Positions 26,418 to 35,417 are shown, counted from the stretch's first letter. The stretch: 64,000 nucleotides of DNA from Mycobacterium sp. URHD0025 (GCF_000426065.1 NZ_AUEQ01000006.1:1-64000); one strand, 5' to 3'. Notes: generated by a model from the letters alone, not told the origin. A program made the numbers and translations.

Positions 26418-26708
26418 CTATGTGCGACCGCCCTTCCGTGCGTCCCGTGTTACCTTTTTGTTCCAAAAGGCCTCTCGCATAGACTGATATGCGGCCTCAG
26501 CTTTTTCTTCTTGTAGGCGCTTTTTCCGGGGCGCCTGGCGTTGATCCTTAATGTCGTGATATTCAGCCAGCGCAGCAGCCTCAACTCGGGTGGAAAGGAC
26601 GATCTCTCCGTCCACCACGACGTGATACCTTCCGTCGTCGGGTACGTCGGGCGTGCCCCTCTGGACGCTGACGCCGTACCGCTGATCCGACTCCACCCAC
26701 CCGCTCAC
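26418..26708 (-). CDS. Small hypothetical protein
   Basis: 96 residues from GTG 26708. The N-terminal half looks beta-rich (GRYHVVVDGEIVLSTRVEA). The C-terminal half is a charged helix rich in Lys, Arg and Glu (RKKRLQEEKAEAAYQSMREA). No family is recognised. It lies between the PD-(D/E)XK gene and the methyltransferase gene on the opposite strand. It could be a regulator or control protein of the restriction system, but nothing proves this. Confidence 0.5.
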   Translation of the reverse strand: MSGWVESDQRYGVSVQRGTPDVPDDGRYHVVVDGEIVLSTRVEAAALAEYHDIKDQRQAPRKKRLQEEKAEAAYQSMREAFWNKKVTRDARKGGRT

Positions 26709-26801
26709 AGGCCTAGCCTAAGACTCTCGGGGTGTCCGCGGCGCCTCGCCACGGATTGACGGTAGATTCTGCTCGAACATCTCTGCGATTAAGGAGGGTC
26801 G

Positions 26802-27803
26802 ATGGCGTCTAGAGTACCGCGCGGACCCGCGGTTCCGTCCAGCGCGTCACGCCTACCGGACGGCCGCCTGAAAGACACTCCAGCAAACCGGGCGTTACAT
26901 CCTGTCGAAACGCCGGCTGCAGTCTTCGAATCGCCCGCTTTACAGGCAAAGGCGCATTATGCGGACGATCGGTCACTGGTTTTTAAGGGTGATGTGACGA
27001 AGGTCCTACAACTCCTGGCAAACGAGAGTCTTCAAGTCGATTGCATCGTCACCTCGCCACCGTTCTATGGTCAGCGAGACTACGGTGTGGACGGCCAGAT
27101 TGGGCTGGAAGCGCATCCGCGGGAGTTCGTCGATTCGCTAGTGGAAGTGTTCGAGATGTGCCGCCCGGTCCTCAAAGACACCGGTAGCCTGTGGGTCAAC
27201 TTGGGGGATACGTATTGGAGCGGTAAGGGCGCCCACAAGAGCAGCGAGACGAAACAGAGCGCGCGACGGTTTGGAGTTCGGCCGCAGGACCTTCCCGGCG
27301 ACGGGTTGTGGGCTCGCCCGAAACAGCTATTGCTCATACCTCATCGCTTCGCGATTGGGATGCAAGACCTGGGCTGGCTCATCCGGAATGACAATGTGTG
27401 GATTAAACCGTATCCAATTCCGGATCAGGTTCGCGACCGCTGCTCAATCAGCCACGAGTATGTTTTCCATATGACTAAAGAGCGCTGGTACTACTTCGAC
27501 GGAAGTTCAGTAGGACGGCCGTCGCAGAGTGGGCGTTCACTGCCACCGCTCGATACTTGGGTGGTGCCGCCATCTAGAGGCTCCAAGGTGCATCGCGCTT
27601 CGTTCTCCGAAGAGTTAGTACGGATTCCTGTATTAGCTACAACTCCGCCGAATGGTGTCGTACTTGATCCATTCGGGGGAAGCGGCACGAGTCTACGGTT
27701 CGCTCGTAGGCATGGCTTCCGCAGTATCGGAATTGACCTTAATCCTGATTACTGTGATGAAATGGCGGACTCGCTACGCGAGATGGCGCAACTGGAGAAT
27801 TGA
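26802..27803 (+). CDS. Site-specific DNA methyltransferase, SPPF type (probable N4-cytosine)
   Basis: 333 residues, ATG 26802 after TAAGGAGGG. Motif IV TSPPF is at 84-88 and motif I DPFGGSGT at 289-296. IV precedes I, which is the beta arrangement, with a target-recognition region between them. SPPY/F usually marks N4-cytosine methyltransferases, whereas DPPY marks N6-adenine. It should protect host DNA from the downstream McrBC-like nuclease. The stop shares one base with the next start (TGATG, 27801-27805), so translation is coupled. Confidence 0.9.
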   Translation: MASRVPRGPAVPSSASRLPDGRLKDTPANRALHPVETPAAVFESPALQAKAHYADDRSLVFKGDVTKVLQLLANESLQVDCIVTSPPFYGQRDYGVDGQIGLEAHPREFVDSLVEVFEMCRPVLKDTGSLWVNLGDTYWSGKGAHKSSETKQSARRFGVRPQDLPGDGLWARPKQLLLIPHRFAIGMQDLGWLIRNDNVWIKPYPIPDQVRDRCSISHEYVFHMTKERWYYFDGSSVGRPSQSGRSLPPLDTWVVPPSRGSKVHRASFSEELVRIPVLATTPPNGVVLDPFGGSGTSLRFARRHGFRSIGIDLNPDYCDEMADSLREMAQLEN

Positions 27804-28465
27804 TGTCAAAGTATCTGTCGGAAACTGAGGTCCGACATGCAGTGAAGCAACTGGGCCGTTCCTCCGCGAAGGGCCGACTGTGTGAGTACCTCATTGGGCT
27901 TCGCGCGCTCGAGTTGAAGGGCGAGGACGAAGTTGGCCTGGCGGAATCAGTTCCTCAGTTCATTCGGGCATTGGAAGAGTTCACGCTCTGGGATACGACC
28001 CGGGAAGGGAACCCTTACTTCAATCCCTTTGGCCGACAAGCAGATTACAAAAGTCCGAAGTTTCGATCGAACGGGCCTTCCGTTACGATGCATGGCTGGT
28101 CCGCGCAGGATAACTCTCCCTATGAGGTCCTGACTACTCGACCGAAAGCGATTAAGCGTCGTTCCCTCTCGTCGAAAAAGCTGCAGACGTTTCTTATACA
28201 GAGCGGACGGGTGGATGAGAGGCCGCGGCTCATAGACGTGGCCATTTGGTTCTATCGGACCACAGACCTCGATGAAGCGGACGCCGGTGTATTGCCTGAC
28301 CGGGCGGAGCTGGAAGCCAGGTTCAAGTCGGATATGGGATTGACCAGCCAAGAAATAGAGGCGCTTTTTCGTCTTGAGGACGAGGATACGGAGGCCGATC
28401 AGAAGCCCCCGTCTGAGCTGCCGATGAGCGCGGCTGAATCGCCATCAGCCACAGGGTCGGCATGA
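27803..28465 (+). CDS. Unknown protein of restriction-modification operon
   Basis: 220 residues from ATG 27803. The N-terminal part is basic and helical (EVRHAVKQLGRSSAKGRLCEYLIGL). The middle has FTLWDTTREGNPYFNPFGR, and the acidic Ser/Pro-rich tail looks disordered. No enzyme motif is seen. It sits between methyltransferase and McrB-like genes and overlaps both. B. subtilis BsuMI has a comparable extra gene (ydiR) at that position as I recall it. A role in target recognition or assembly is inferred. Confidence 0.75.
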   Translation: MSKYLSETEVRHAVKQLGRSSAKGRLCEYLIGLRALELKGEDEVGLAESVPQFIRALEEFTLWDTTREGNPYFNPFGRQADYKSPKFRSNGPSVTMHGWSAQDNSPYEVLTTRPKAIKRRSLSSKKLQTFLIQSGRVDERPRLIDVAIWFYRTTDLDEADAGVLPDRAELEARFKSDMGLTSQEIEALFRLEDEDTEADQKPPSELPMSAAESPSATGSA

Positions 28466-29655
28466 CGCTGGAATTCGCCGATGAGGTGGCAGACCCGCGA
28501 AACTATCTGCCGCAGAGTGCATCTCGTCCAGCGCAGGCCACTTCGGCGGATGCTAATTTGAAAGACGTAATCGAATACATCTCAAGAACAGGTTTCACGT
28601 TCCAACCTTGGCAAGTGGCAACTTTCGTTACTGCTCTCCGCACCAAGCCTTTCCTGATCCTTGCGGGGATCTCGGGAACGGGGAAAACAAAGCTACCGCA
28701 ACTCGTCGCCGAAGCGACGGGCGCAAAGGCGGTCGTTGTTCCGGTTCGGCCTGACTGGACGGACTCAAGCGACCTTCTTGGTTACGAACGTCTCAATCGC
28801 GACTTCGTGCCAGGAAGGCTGCTCGCGATGTGCGAAATGGCGATCAAAGACGCTGCGACGCAGTACATGTTCATTCTGGACGAGATGAATGTGGCTCGTG
28901 TTGAGTACTACTTCGCTGAAGTGCTCAGCGTAATGGAGAGCCGGCGCCGAGGTCCGGACAACGTGATTGTAAGCGACGTGCTCAACGCATCGGCGCCAGA
29001 CAAATCAGGTTCTGATCCTCAAGGCCCTGATTGGAGTTCCGTCTATCTTCCGAGCAACGTAGCGATCATCGGCACTGTAAACATGGATGAGACTACGCAC
29101 GGCTTCTCTCGGAAGGTGTTGGACCGTGCGTTTGTGTTGGAGCTCTCCGAGGTTGACTTGGCCGCTTACGGAACATCCTCTGGACCTTCTCCTGAACCCG
29201 CTCACTGGGACGCGTCGCTGTGGTCACCCAGCTATCTTCGGATGTCAGATGTTGCTGATCCGACTAGCAACCAGGTGATCGTGGATGCTGTCAACACGTT
29301 GGTACGTGCCAACGAGAGCCTTCAGCGCGCGCAACTTCAGGTCGGCTTTCGCGTTCGTGACGAAGTAGCGTTGTTCTGTCTCAACGCAGCTGCGTCGCAG
29401 GAACATTTTGTCGACGGTGATGAGTCTGTCATCGCACCGCTGGATCTCTGCTTAAGCATGAAAGTCCTTCCAAGGCTCCAAGGCGGCGGAGCCCTCCTAC
29501 GGGATGTGCTAGAGGACTTGAAAGGATGGACGTCGGCCAAGAACGACGATGAGTCGGACTCAGAAGGTCCGTCCGGCTTCCGCAGGACTCGCGAGCGTGT
29601 CGAGCTAATGCAGGAGCGACTCGCTCAGACCGGCTTTACCTCCTACTGGGTCTGA
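28462..29655 (+). CDS. McrB-like AAA+ ATPase/GTPase
   Basis: 397 residues, ATG 28462 overlapping the previous stop by 4 bp. Walker A is GISGTGKT (69-76) and Walker B is FILDEMN (137-143). The McrB-type sensor GTVNMDETTHGFSRKVLDRA (204-223) includes the Arg-finger region. McrB proteins form hexameric rings that translocate DNA and activate the McrC nuclease. No separate N-terminal DNA-binding domain is obvious (only about 50 residues precede the AAA module), so target reading may lie in the 220-aa neighbour. Confidence 0.9.
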   Translation: MTLEFADEVADPRNYLPQSASRPAQATSADANLKDVIEYISRTGFTFQPWQVATFVTALRTKPFLILAGISGTGKTKLPQLVAEATGAKAVVVPVRPDWTDSSDLLGYERLNRDFVPGRLLAMCEMAIKDAATQYMFILDEMNVARVEYYFAEVLSVMESRRRGPDNVIVSDVLNASAPDKSGSDPQGPDWSSVYLPSNVAIIGTVNMDETTHGFSRKVLDRAFVLELSEVDLAAYGTSSGPSPEPAHWDASLWSPSYLRMSDVADPTSNQVIVDAVNTLVRANESLQRAQLQVGFRVRDEVALFCLNAAASQEHFVDGDESVIAPLDLCLSMKVLPRLQGGGALLRDVLEDLKGWTSAKNDDESDSEGPSGFRRTRERVELMQERLAQTGFTSYWV

Positions 29656-29658
29656 CCA

Positions 29659-31467
29659 TTGAATCTCCATATCCAGACAGATCGCTGGGAGATCACTCTG
29701 GAGGGCGCGAACCGGTCGAGCGTCTGGGACGGACGCGGCACGGCTCAGTCACCCCGGCTTCGTGTCGCAACGGATGTCCGCGATAACATTCAATTTGTCT
29801 CAATAGATGGTGATTCGCAACAGATTTCGCAGTACCAATACTCTGGCCTGGGACCTCGAATCTTTGAAGAGACGAATTATCGACTAAGCATCGTTAGCCG
29901 CCGTGGTCTCAAGCCTGTTGTAAGCCACCTAGATCCAAGTTTGATCCGCGATGTCCGCGCGATTCCGGGCCGTGGCGAGGTTGCGAGCGGAAACATCAAC
30001 TTCCGGTCGCAGGTCGGGGAGAGCCGTTTCAGAATCACTGACGGTGAATCTAGCGCTGATCTTGTCGTCGAGGTTCGACCTTCCAAATTGGACTACGAGA
30101 CTGATTACGAAGACCTCCTTACGGCAGTCGGTGGTCTAGCACGGCAGTTGTTGTTGGAGTTCCTTCGCGCTACGACCAAAGGAGCTGAGGCAGAAACAAC
30201 TGATGAGAACCGGCAAATCGAGTGGTTGTTACTACTGCGAGAGGAAATAGACTCGCTGCAAGCTGCGCTGAAGTACGTCGCCGAGAATCCGTACAGGCTC
30301 TTGATGCGCGAGACGGGTATGACGAGAACCGAGCGCATTCGGCGCCCGTCCGCCGCGACACGTAGGGCGGTCGCTCGTGGGTTGGGGGAAGGCACGTGGG
30401 AGCAGACTGAAGGGATCGGTCGGCACCGCGTGAGGCTCCCCGCATCGCAACCAAATGAGACACTCGATAATCCCGAAAACCGCTGGCTCCGTGCCCAGCT
30501 CGTGCGGGCCGCGCAGTCTCTGGCCCAGCTTCGTGCAAACTTCGTAGCGTCTCAGCGCACGCACGGTAGAAAGGTGAACCTCCGAAACCAGGCTATCGCT
30601 GAGGAGTTGTCGGCGATGGAAGAGACGCTGGCGCCATTCCTGGCGATATCGCCCCTTGCCGACGCTTCATCCTGGGTGTCATCTGGGTTCGCATCGCTGA
30701 TTCTCCAGGGTAGACCCGGATATCGTGAGGCCTATCTGGCACTGCTGCGTCTCAACATGGCGCTCATGGTGGGCGGCGAAGCCCTCGACATTCCAATGAG
30801 AGATCTATCGGAGCTGTACGAGATTTGGTGCTTCTTGGCCGTGGTTCATCGTGTATCAGCGGTACTTGAGAAACCCGTTGAGGTATTCAGCTTAATTGAG
30901 CTGCGCGACAACGGACTTCGGCTCATGGTGGTACCTGGGCAACAAAGCACGGTCAAGGTGCTCGCTGAATCGTGCGAGGTGCACGTTACTTACAATCAGT
31001 CGTTCCGCATGCTGTCGGGGACGCAGCGTCCAGACATTGTGGTCGAGATCCGTCGTGGTGGTATGCCTCCGGTACTTCTGCTGCTCGATGCAAAGTACCG
31101 CCTCGACACGACCCCTGAGTATGTGGGTTCATTCGGCTCGCCAGGGCCTCCAGTGGATGCAATTGGCCAACTACATCGGTACCGGGACGCAATCGTGGTG
31201 AAGTATCCGAAATATCCCCTGGGGCGGCCGGTAGTGCGCGCGATCGCGCTGTTTCCTCTTGGGGGCGCCGACTCTGATGGTTGGCTCAAGCACTCGTTCT
31301 TCTCGTCAATTGACGACGTGGGTATCGGTGCGTTGCCGTTTCTTCCGACCAATATGGATTATGTGGAAGAATGGCTGAGACACGGAATGACCGTGCCGGC
31401 TACCCAATTGGCATGGCCAGGACCAGATTTCATCGCCTGGGCTCAACTCGCGCGGAAACAGGTTTAG
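29659..31467 (+). CDS. McrC-like DUF2357/PD-(D/E)XK nuclease
   Basis: 602 residues from TTG 29659, 3 bp after the McrB stop. The large N-terminal region (about 1-330) matches the DUF2357 plan (beta-rich start, long helical segment). The C-terminal nuclease has PD (458-459), DAK (477-479) and QLHRY (504-508), the PD-X(n)-D-X-K plus Q-X3-Y signature of the DUF524/PDDEXK_7 family. It should be the DNA-cutting subunit working with the McrB ring. LlaJI.R2 and BsuMI YdjA are the closest functional models I can name. Confidence 0.88.
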   Translation: MNLHIQTDRWEITLEGANRSSVWDGRGTAQSPRLRVATDVRDNIQFVSIDGDSQQISQYQYSGLGPRIFEETNYRLSIVSRRGLKPVVSHLDPSLIRDVRAIPGRGEVASGNINFRSQVGESRFRITDGESSADLVVEVRPSKLDYETDYEDLLTAVGGLARQLLLEFLRATTKGAEAETTDENRQIEWLLLLREEIDSLQAALKYVAENPYRLLMRETGMTRTERIRRPSAATRRAVARGLGEGTWEQTEGIGRHRVRLPASQPNETLDNPENRWLRAQLVRAAQSLAQLRANFVASQRTHGRKVNLRNQAIAEELSAMEETLAPFLAISPLADASSWVSSGFASLILQGRPGYREAYLALLRLNMALMVGGEALDIPMRDLSELYEIWCFLAVVHRVSAVLEKPVEVFSLIELRDNGLRLMVVPGQQSTVKVLAESCEVHVTYNQSFRMLSGTQRPDIVVEIRRGGMPPVLLLLDAKYRLDTTPEYVGSFGSPGPPVDAIGQLHRYRDAIVVKYPKYPLGRPVVRAIALFPLGGADSDGWLKHSFFSSIDDVGIGALPFLPTNMDYVEEWLRHGMTVPATQLAWPGPDFIAWAQLARKQV

Positions 31468-31731
31468 ATCGCATGAAGAGGGTTGTGGTTAGCGCTGGGG
31501 TGGTGCGGAGGGCTGTCGCGCGGTCAACGAAGGCGTCACACAAGCTCTCGGGCCGTGAAGTCCCGACGGTTAGAAGCGGCCTGAAGCCGTCATGCAATTT
31601 CTCCAATAGGTGGCATCGCGGTGCCACGAAGATAGTCCCGCCGCCACTGAACCTAACGGTGATCCCAAGACCTCGGACTAATAGAGCTGAGGCATCCGCA
31701 CCCCGCGACATTCCAGGGAGATACCGATACC

Positions 31732-32217
31732 GTGAAAACCGAGCCCATCGACCTCTCCGGCTTCATCGAATGGGTGCCGTTTGCCGCGCTGCCCACTGCC
31801 GGTATCCCGACCGGGCCGGGTGTGTACGTCATTGTGCGGCCCACCGACGACCCGCCTGTGTTCCTCGACGTTTCACCAGCGGGGCGCTTCAAGGGTAAGG
31901 ACCCGACCGTGCCCGTCGCCGAGCTGGAGCAGCTGTGGGTGCCCGGCACCCGCGTCGTTTACATCGGCAAGGCCAATCACGGCGGCAATCGCAGACGGGG
32001 GCTCTATAAGCGGCTTGACGAGTTTCGCCGATTCGGTGCCGGCGAACCCATCGGCCACTCCGGGGGGCGTCGGATCTGGCAGCTCTCCGACCACGCGGGT
32101 CTCCTCGTCGGGTGGCGTGAAACCGATGACACGGAGGCGGCCGCCGTCGAGTCCGCCATGATTGCCCGGTTCCACGCGCATCACGGCCGGCTCCCGTTCG
32201 CCAACATGCGCGCCTGA
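31732..32217 (+). CDS. GIY-YIG nuclease, first gene of a three-gene cassette
   Basis: 161 residues from GTG 31732 (RBS AGGGAGA). The nuclease motifs are GVYVI and VVYIGKA. Downstream catalytic candidates are Arg in LYKRLDEF, Glu in AAVESAMIARF and Asn in LPFANMR, so the active site looks complete. The stop shares a base with the next start (TGATG). GC content is back to host level, unlike the restriction operon upstream. The target is unknown; a defence or mobile-element role is inferred from context. Confidence 0.78.
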   Translation: MKTEPIDLSGFIEWVPFAALPTAGIPTGPGVYVIVRPTDDPPVFLDVSPAGRFKGKDPTVPVAELEQLWVPGTRVVYIGKANHGGNRRRGLYKRLDEFRRFGAGEPIGHSGGRRIWQLSDHAGLLVGWRETDDTEAAAVESAMIARFHAHHGRLPFANMRA

Positions 32218-32702
32218 TGCACCCCGACGAAATGGCACCTGCTCCGTGCGGGCATCGCGGCTGCCGGCTGAAACCGGTGGAGGTGCGCGCACGGCTGGCG
32301 GCCGCCTTCGTGCTCGACGACGCGGACTTGACTCGTGTCTGCGACCAGGACCCGGCGTTCGCTGGCGGATCTATCCCCGACTTCAGCTCGCATCGCCACA
32401 TCGTCGAGGTGAAGGAACTGACCAGCAAAGTGCTGCGCAAGTTTATCGACCTCTATGAGTCCCTGCCGCAGCGCTACTTCCCGGTCGAGAGTAGCCACCT
32501 GTGGGCGGTGTCCGGGGATGTCTCGCGCGCAGCCGCCACGTTCGACGGCAACCGGCAGACCCCCGAGGTGAAGACGTTGATTGCGACGCTGACGCAGATG
32601 ACCGGGGACCTCGAATCCCGCGGGCTTACAGACTCGTTCGCCGACCATGAGAACTTCCCGGGGGGGCGAAAGCACTTGGCTTCTACTGTGATTGCGCCGT
32701 AG
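32217..32702 (+). CDS. PD-(D/E)XK-like protein, second gene of cassette
   Basis: 161 residues. IPDFSSHRHIVEVKELTS gives Pro-Asp, then Glu-X-Lys after a beta strand, a compact PD-(D/E)XK nuclease signature. Further on, LYESLPQRYFPVES and TPEVKTLIATLTQMTGDLES are helical. A Cys/His cluster near the N-terminus (CGHRGC) may bind zinc. One-base overlaps with both neighbours show tight coupling. The nuclease assignment rests on one motif only. Confidence 0.65.
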   Translation: MHPDEMAPAPCGHRGCRLKPVEVRARLAAAFVLDDADLTRVCDQDPAFAGGSIPDFSSHRHIVEVKELTSKVLRKFIDLYESLPQRYFPVESSHLWAVSGDVSRAAATFDGNRQTPEVKTLIATLTQMTGDLESRGLTDSFADHENFPGGRKHLASTVIAP

Positions 32703-33070
32703 TGCCGGACAGTGCATTGGAGCCAGGGATCTTGTTGTCCGGCACGATCGCTGCTCATCCGCGCACTCTGGATCTGGACTACGACGTCACCGCGTTCCTA
32801 CAGGACTGGCTAGATTCCGAACAGTCCGCCAATGCCAGGAGGTCTCTGGCGGGGCGCGCAGGTTTGAACGTGCTGGTGCTCATGGCGAGCCTCGACGGCC
32901 CAGCGGCGAACCTCATTCATACGGTGCAGGAGGCGCCCGGCGAGGTCCCTGCGGCCGCCCTGCGGCTACCTGAAGAAGTTGACGTCCTGGTCGTCGCGAC
33001 GAGCACTGACGTTCTGCGCTTCGCACGTAACGAGGGATGGACGCGCCACGACGCTCCGCCCCTAATGTAA
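32702..33070 (+). CDS. Unknown third gene of nuclease cassette
   Basis: 122 residues from GTG 32702, overlapping the preceding TAG by one base. The sequence looks alpha/beta with hydrophobic strands (LNVLVLMASL, VDVLVVATS) and no catalytic motif I recognise. The invariable coupling with two predicted nucleases suggests a regulatory, immunity or targeting subunit; this is inference. Confidence 0.6.
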   Translation: MPDSALEPGILLSGTIAAHPRTLDLDYDVTAFLQDWLDSEQSANARRSLAGRAGLNVLVLMASLDGPAANLIHTVQEAPGEVPAAALRLPEEVDVLVVATSTDVLRFARNEGWTRHDAPPLM

Positions 33071-33334
33071 TCGTCGGGGCCTCAGTGGCGGCATCGGCAT
33101 CGGCCGCGCGGGCGAAGGTAGAGACCGCTGCGAACTCAACGCTGTCAGTCGTGTCGGATACCCGGAGATTGCTTTGGAGTGGCACTCGTCCAAAAACGGA
33201 GGGTTGAGACCCTCGAACGTCGCCCCGCGAAGCGGGCACAAGCGCTGGTGGCAGTGAGGTGAGCCCTTCGTAGTGGTCCAGTTGTTGTGCGACTCTGTTG
33301 CCCAGGTGTTTGGGCAGGAAGAATCGACGACGAC

Positions 33335-33622
33335 ATGGCATCGAACAAGCGCCGGCGGCGTACGCCGGATCAGATCATCCGCAAAGTGGCCGAGGGCAAC
33401 AAGCTTCTCGGGACCGGACAAGAACTGTCCGAGGTGGGCCGGGACCTGGAAGTCACCGAGTCGACCTGGCATCGCTGGGTCGCCCAGTACGGCCGCATGA
33501 AAGCCAACGACGCCAAACGCCTCAAAGAACTCGAGGCCCAGAACGCCCGGTTCAAGAAGCTGGTCGCCAACCAGGCCCTCGATATCGACATGCTCAAGGA
33601 ATTTTCGGCGGAAAACTTCTAA
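33335..33622 (+). CDS. IS3-family transposase OrfA
   Basis: 95 residues from ATG 33335. The HTH region RRTPDQIIRKVAEGNKLL and WHRWVAQYG are followed by a leucine-zipper-like helix (LKELEAQNARFKKLVANQA) and the typical end DIDMLKEF. It binds the IS ends and is normally joined to OrfB by a -1 frameshift. Intact here, but its partner is not. Confidence 0.85.
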   Translation: MASNKRRRRTPDQIIRKVAEGNKLLGTGQELSEVGRDLEVTESTWHRWVAQYGRMKANDAKRLKELEAQNARFKKLVANQALDIDMLKEFSAENF

Positions 33623-34448
33623 CCCCGAACCCCAGGCGCAGCGCGGTGACGATGCTGCGTGGACGTTTCGGGGGCCTCCGAACGGCGGGCGTGTGCGGTG
33701 GTGGGTATCCACCGCTCGACGATGCGCCTGGCGCCGGCGCCGATCAGTGATGAGGAAGCCGAGCTGCAGGCTTGGCTGCGGAAGTTCTCCGTCGACCGGC
33801 CCCGCTGGGGCTGGCGACGAGCAGCCAAGACGGCCCGGCGAGAAGGCTGGACCGTCAACGACAAACGCGTCCGCCGATTATGGCGCGAAGAGGGCCTGCG
33901 AATTCCACAGCGCCGCCGCAAGAAACGACTCACCGGCATCGGAACCGCGGTCGGGGCGATGTGCCCGGTCCGGCCGAACGTCATCTGGGCGATGGACTTT
34001 CAGTTCGACACCACTGCCGATGGGCGAACGTTGAAGATGCTCAACGTGATCGATCGATGAGTTCACCCGTGAGGCCCTTGCTATCGAAGTTGATCGGTCC
34101 ATCGACGCCGATGGCGTCGTCGATGTCCTCGAGCGTCTGGCCCTGATGCATGGCCCACCACACTACGTGCGCTTTGACAACGGCCCGGAGTTCGTGGCGC
34201 ACGCGGTCAACGATTGGTGCCGGTTCAACGGCACCGGCTCTTTGTTCATCGACCCCGGCTCGCCTTGGCAGAACGCATGGATCGAATCGTCTAACGGCCG
34301 CCTGCGCGATGAGCTGCTCAACTCCTGGCGGTTCGACTCCCTGCTGGAAGCCCGGGTCATCATCGAAGACTGGAGGATCGACTACAACGCCAACCGAACC
34401 CACTCCGCCCAGGGCGAACTCAGCCCAGCCGAGTTCGCCCTACAGTGA
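33619..34448 (+). pseudogene. IS3-family transposase OrfB (DDE), frameshifted
   Basis: OrfB sequence runs through three frames. PRRSAVTMLRGRFG is in frame 1. ERRACAVVGIHRSTMRLAP to VIWAMDFQFDTTADG is in frame 2. EFTREALAIEVDRS to SPAEFALQ is in frame 3. One shift is an extra base near 33675 (expected RFGVSERR). The other is a 4-bp CGAT duplication near 34055 (GATCGATCGATGAG). DDE residues can be read in WAMDFQ, FDNGPEF and WIESSNGRLRDEL, but no single product contains them all. Confidence 0.85.
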
Positions 34449-34559
34449 ACCACGACCCACCAACCCCAAGCCGCATAGCGACTGGACCATCAAATGGGTC
34501 CCCCTCACCGTACCCAGCGACAACTACCCGCAAAAGTGGTGGAGGACAAGCGCCTAGAG

Positions 34560-35417
34560 TTAGTTTCGATTGTTGCCGAGCCGGCGTGACAGTAGGACTT
34601 GCTTCCAATACGTTTCGCGGTCAATCACCCGCTGATCCTCGGTGCGTTTGGACCAGAACTCCAACAGTGCGAAGCGCAAGTTTTGCAGTGCGTACTCCTC
34701 GCCCTTGGCGGCGAGCAAAGTCTTGAGCCCAACATTATTTCCATGCAAAGTCTCGGCATAACCGCATAGGCGATGCCAGATTCCCTCGTCGGCATACGCG
34801 GCGCCAACGTAAGGCTCGCCGGTGAGTTGATCGTGGATGACGTAGACGCCCTTCATGGATTCCAACGCGATGCGCCAGTCCGGACGACTCTGACGGACGA
34901 TGGTCCGAAGGTCGCGGAAGGTGTGATTGATGAGGTCGTGGCCCGGAAAGGCATCACCTTCGTAGGGCTTGTCGTGGATTGCTGCTACGGTCATTTGGTC
35001 CAGGTCGGTCTCCAAGTTTCGCCGGATGATGCGGCCTGTCGGGCGGAAGTCGATCACGAGACGTTTGATGTACTCACCCATGATCTCGTCGCGCAGTTGG
35101 AGGTCGTACGACCGAGCGTTGGCTATCGATGCACGACCCGTGACCTCGAATACACCGCCAAACAGCCATTGGCTCGGGGTCTTCGGGACTCGCGCCATCG
35201 TGAAGATGAAGGTTCGATTGAAATGATCCCGCGCGCCGCGCCACTGACTCCATCCGACCCACTCGTCCCAGTCAGTAGCCAAGACGTCGATCGGCTCGAC
35301 CTCGCCGTTATGCACCGCACAGTGCAGCTTGTATGCGGTCGGGTCCACGTCCCCCATGAGGTTTCGCAGGGGTATGGCACGCGATACAGGTCTTTGCTGG
35401 TGTGGCATCTTCTTCAT
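34560..35417 (-). CDS. GIY-YIG domain protein (second in island)
   Basis: 285 residues from ATG 35417. The N-terminal about 185 residues (TDWDEWVGWSQWRG, GVFEVTGRASI) read as a substrate- or DNA-recognition domain I do not recognise. The C-terminal GIY-YIG module has KGVYVIHDQLTGEPYVGAA, Arg/Tyr in WHRLCGYA, and a Glu in FALLEFWS. It lies just beyond the IS3 element, convergent with it, 52 bp away. Likely a stand-alone endonuclease or defence effector; function not proven. Confidence 0.75.
   Translation of the reverse strand: MKKMPHQQRPVSRAIPLRNLMGDVDPTAYKLHCAVHNGEVEPIDVLATDWDEWVGWSQWRGARDHFNRTFIFTMARVPKTPSQWLFGGVFEVTGRASIANARSYDLQLRDEIMGEYIKRLVIDFRPTGRIIRRNLETDLDQMTVAAIHDKPYEGDAFPGHDLINHTFRDLRTIVRQSRPDWRIALESMKGVYVIHDQLTGEPYVGAAYADEGIWHRLCGYAETLHGNNVGLKTLLAAKGEEYALQNLRFALLEFWSKRTEDQRVIDRETYWKQVLLSRRLGNNRN

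Larger units (their letters stand above)
33259..34507. mobile_element. IS3-family insertion sequence, decayed
   Basis: About 1.25 kb with orfA/orfB layout. Related ends face each other: TGGTCCAGTTGTTGTGCGAC near 33274 and its imperfect complement before 34490 (GCATAGCGACTGGACCA). Both outer ends carry TGAG-type sequence. Outer limits are approximate and no target duplication is certain. orfB is broken by two frameshifts, so the element cannot move alone. Confidence 0.75.

Noticed and set aside
33062..33712. 216-codon open frame on - strand across the left end of the IS
   Set aside because: It is antisense to the transposase OrfA and its product has no family character.
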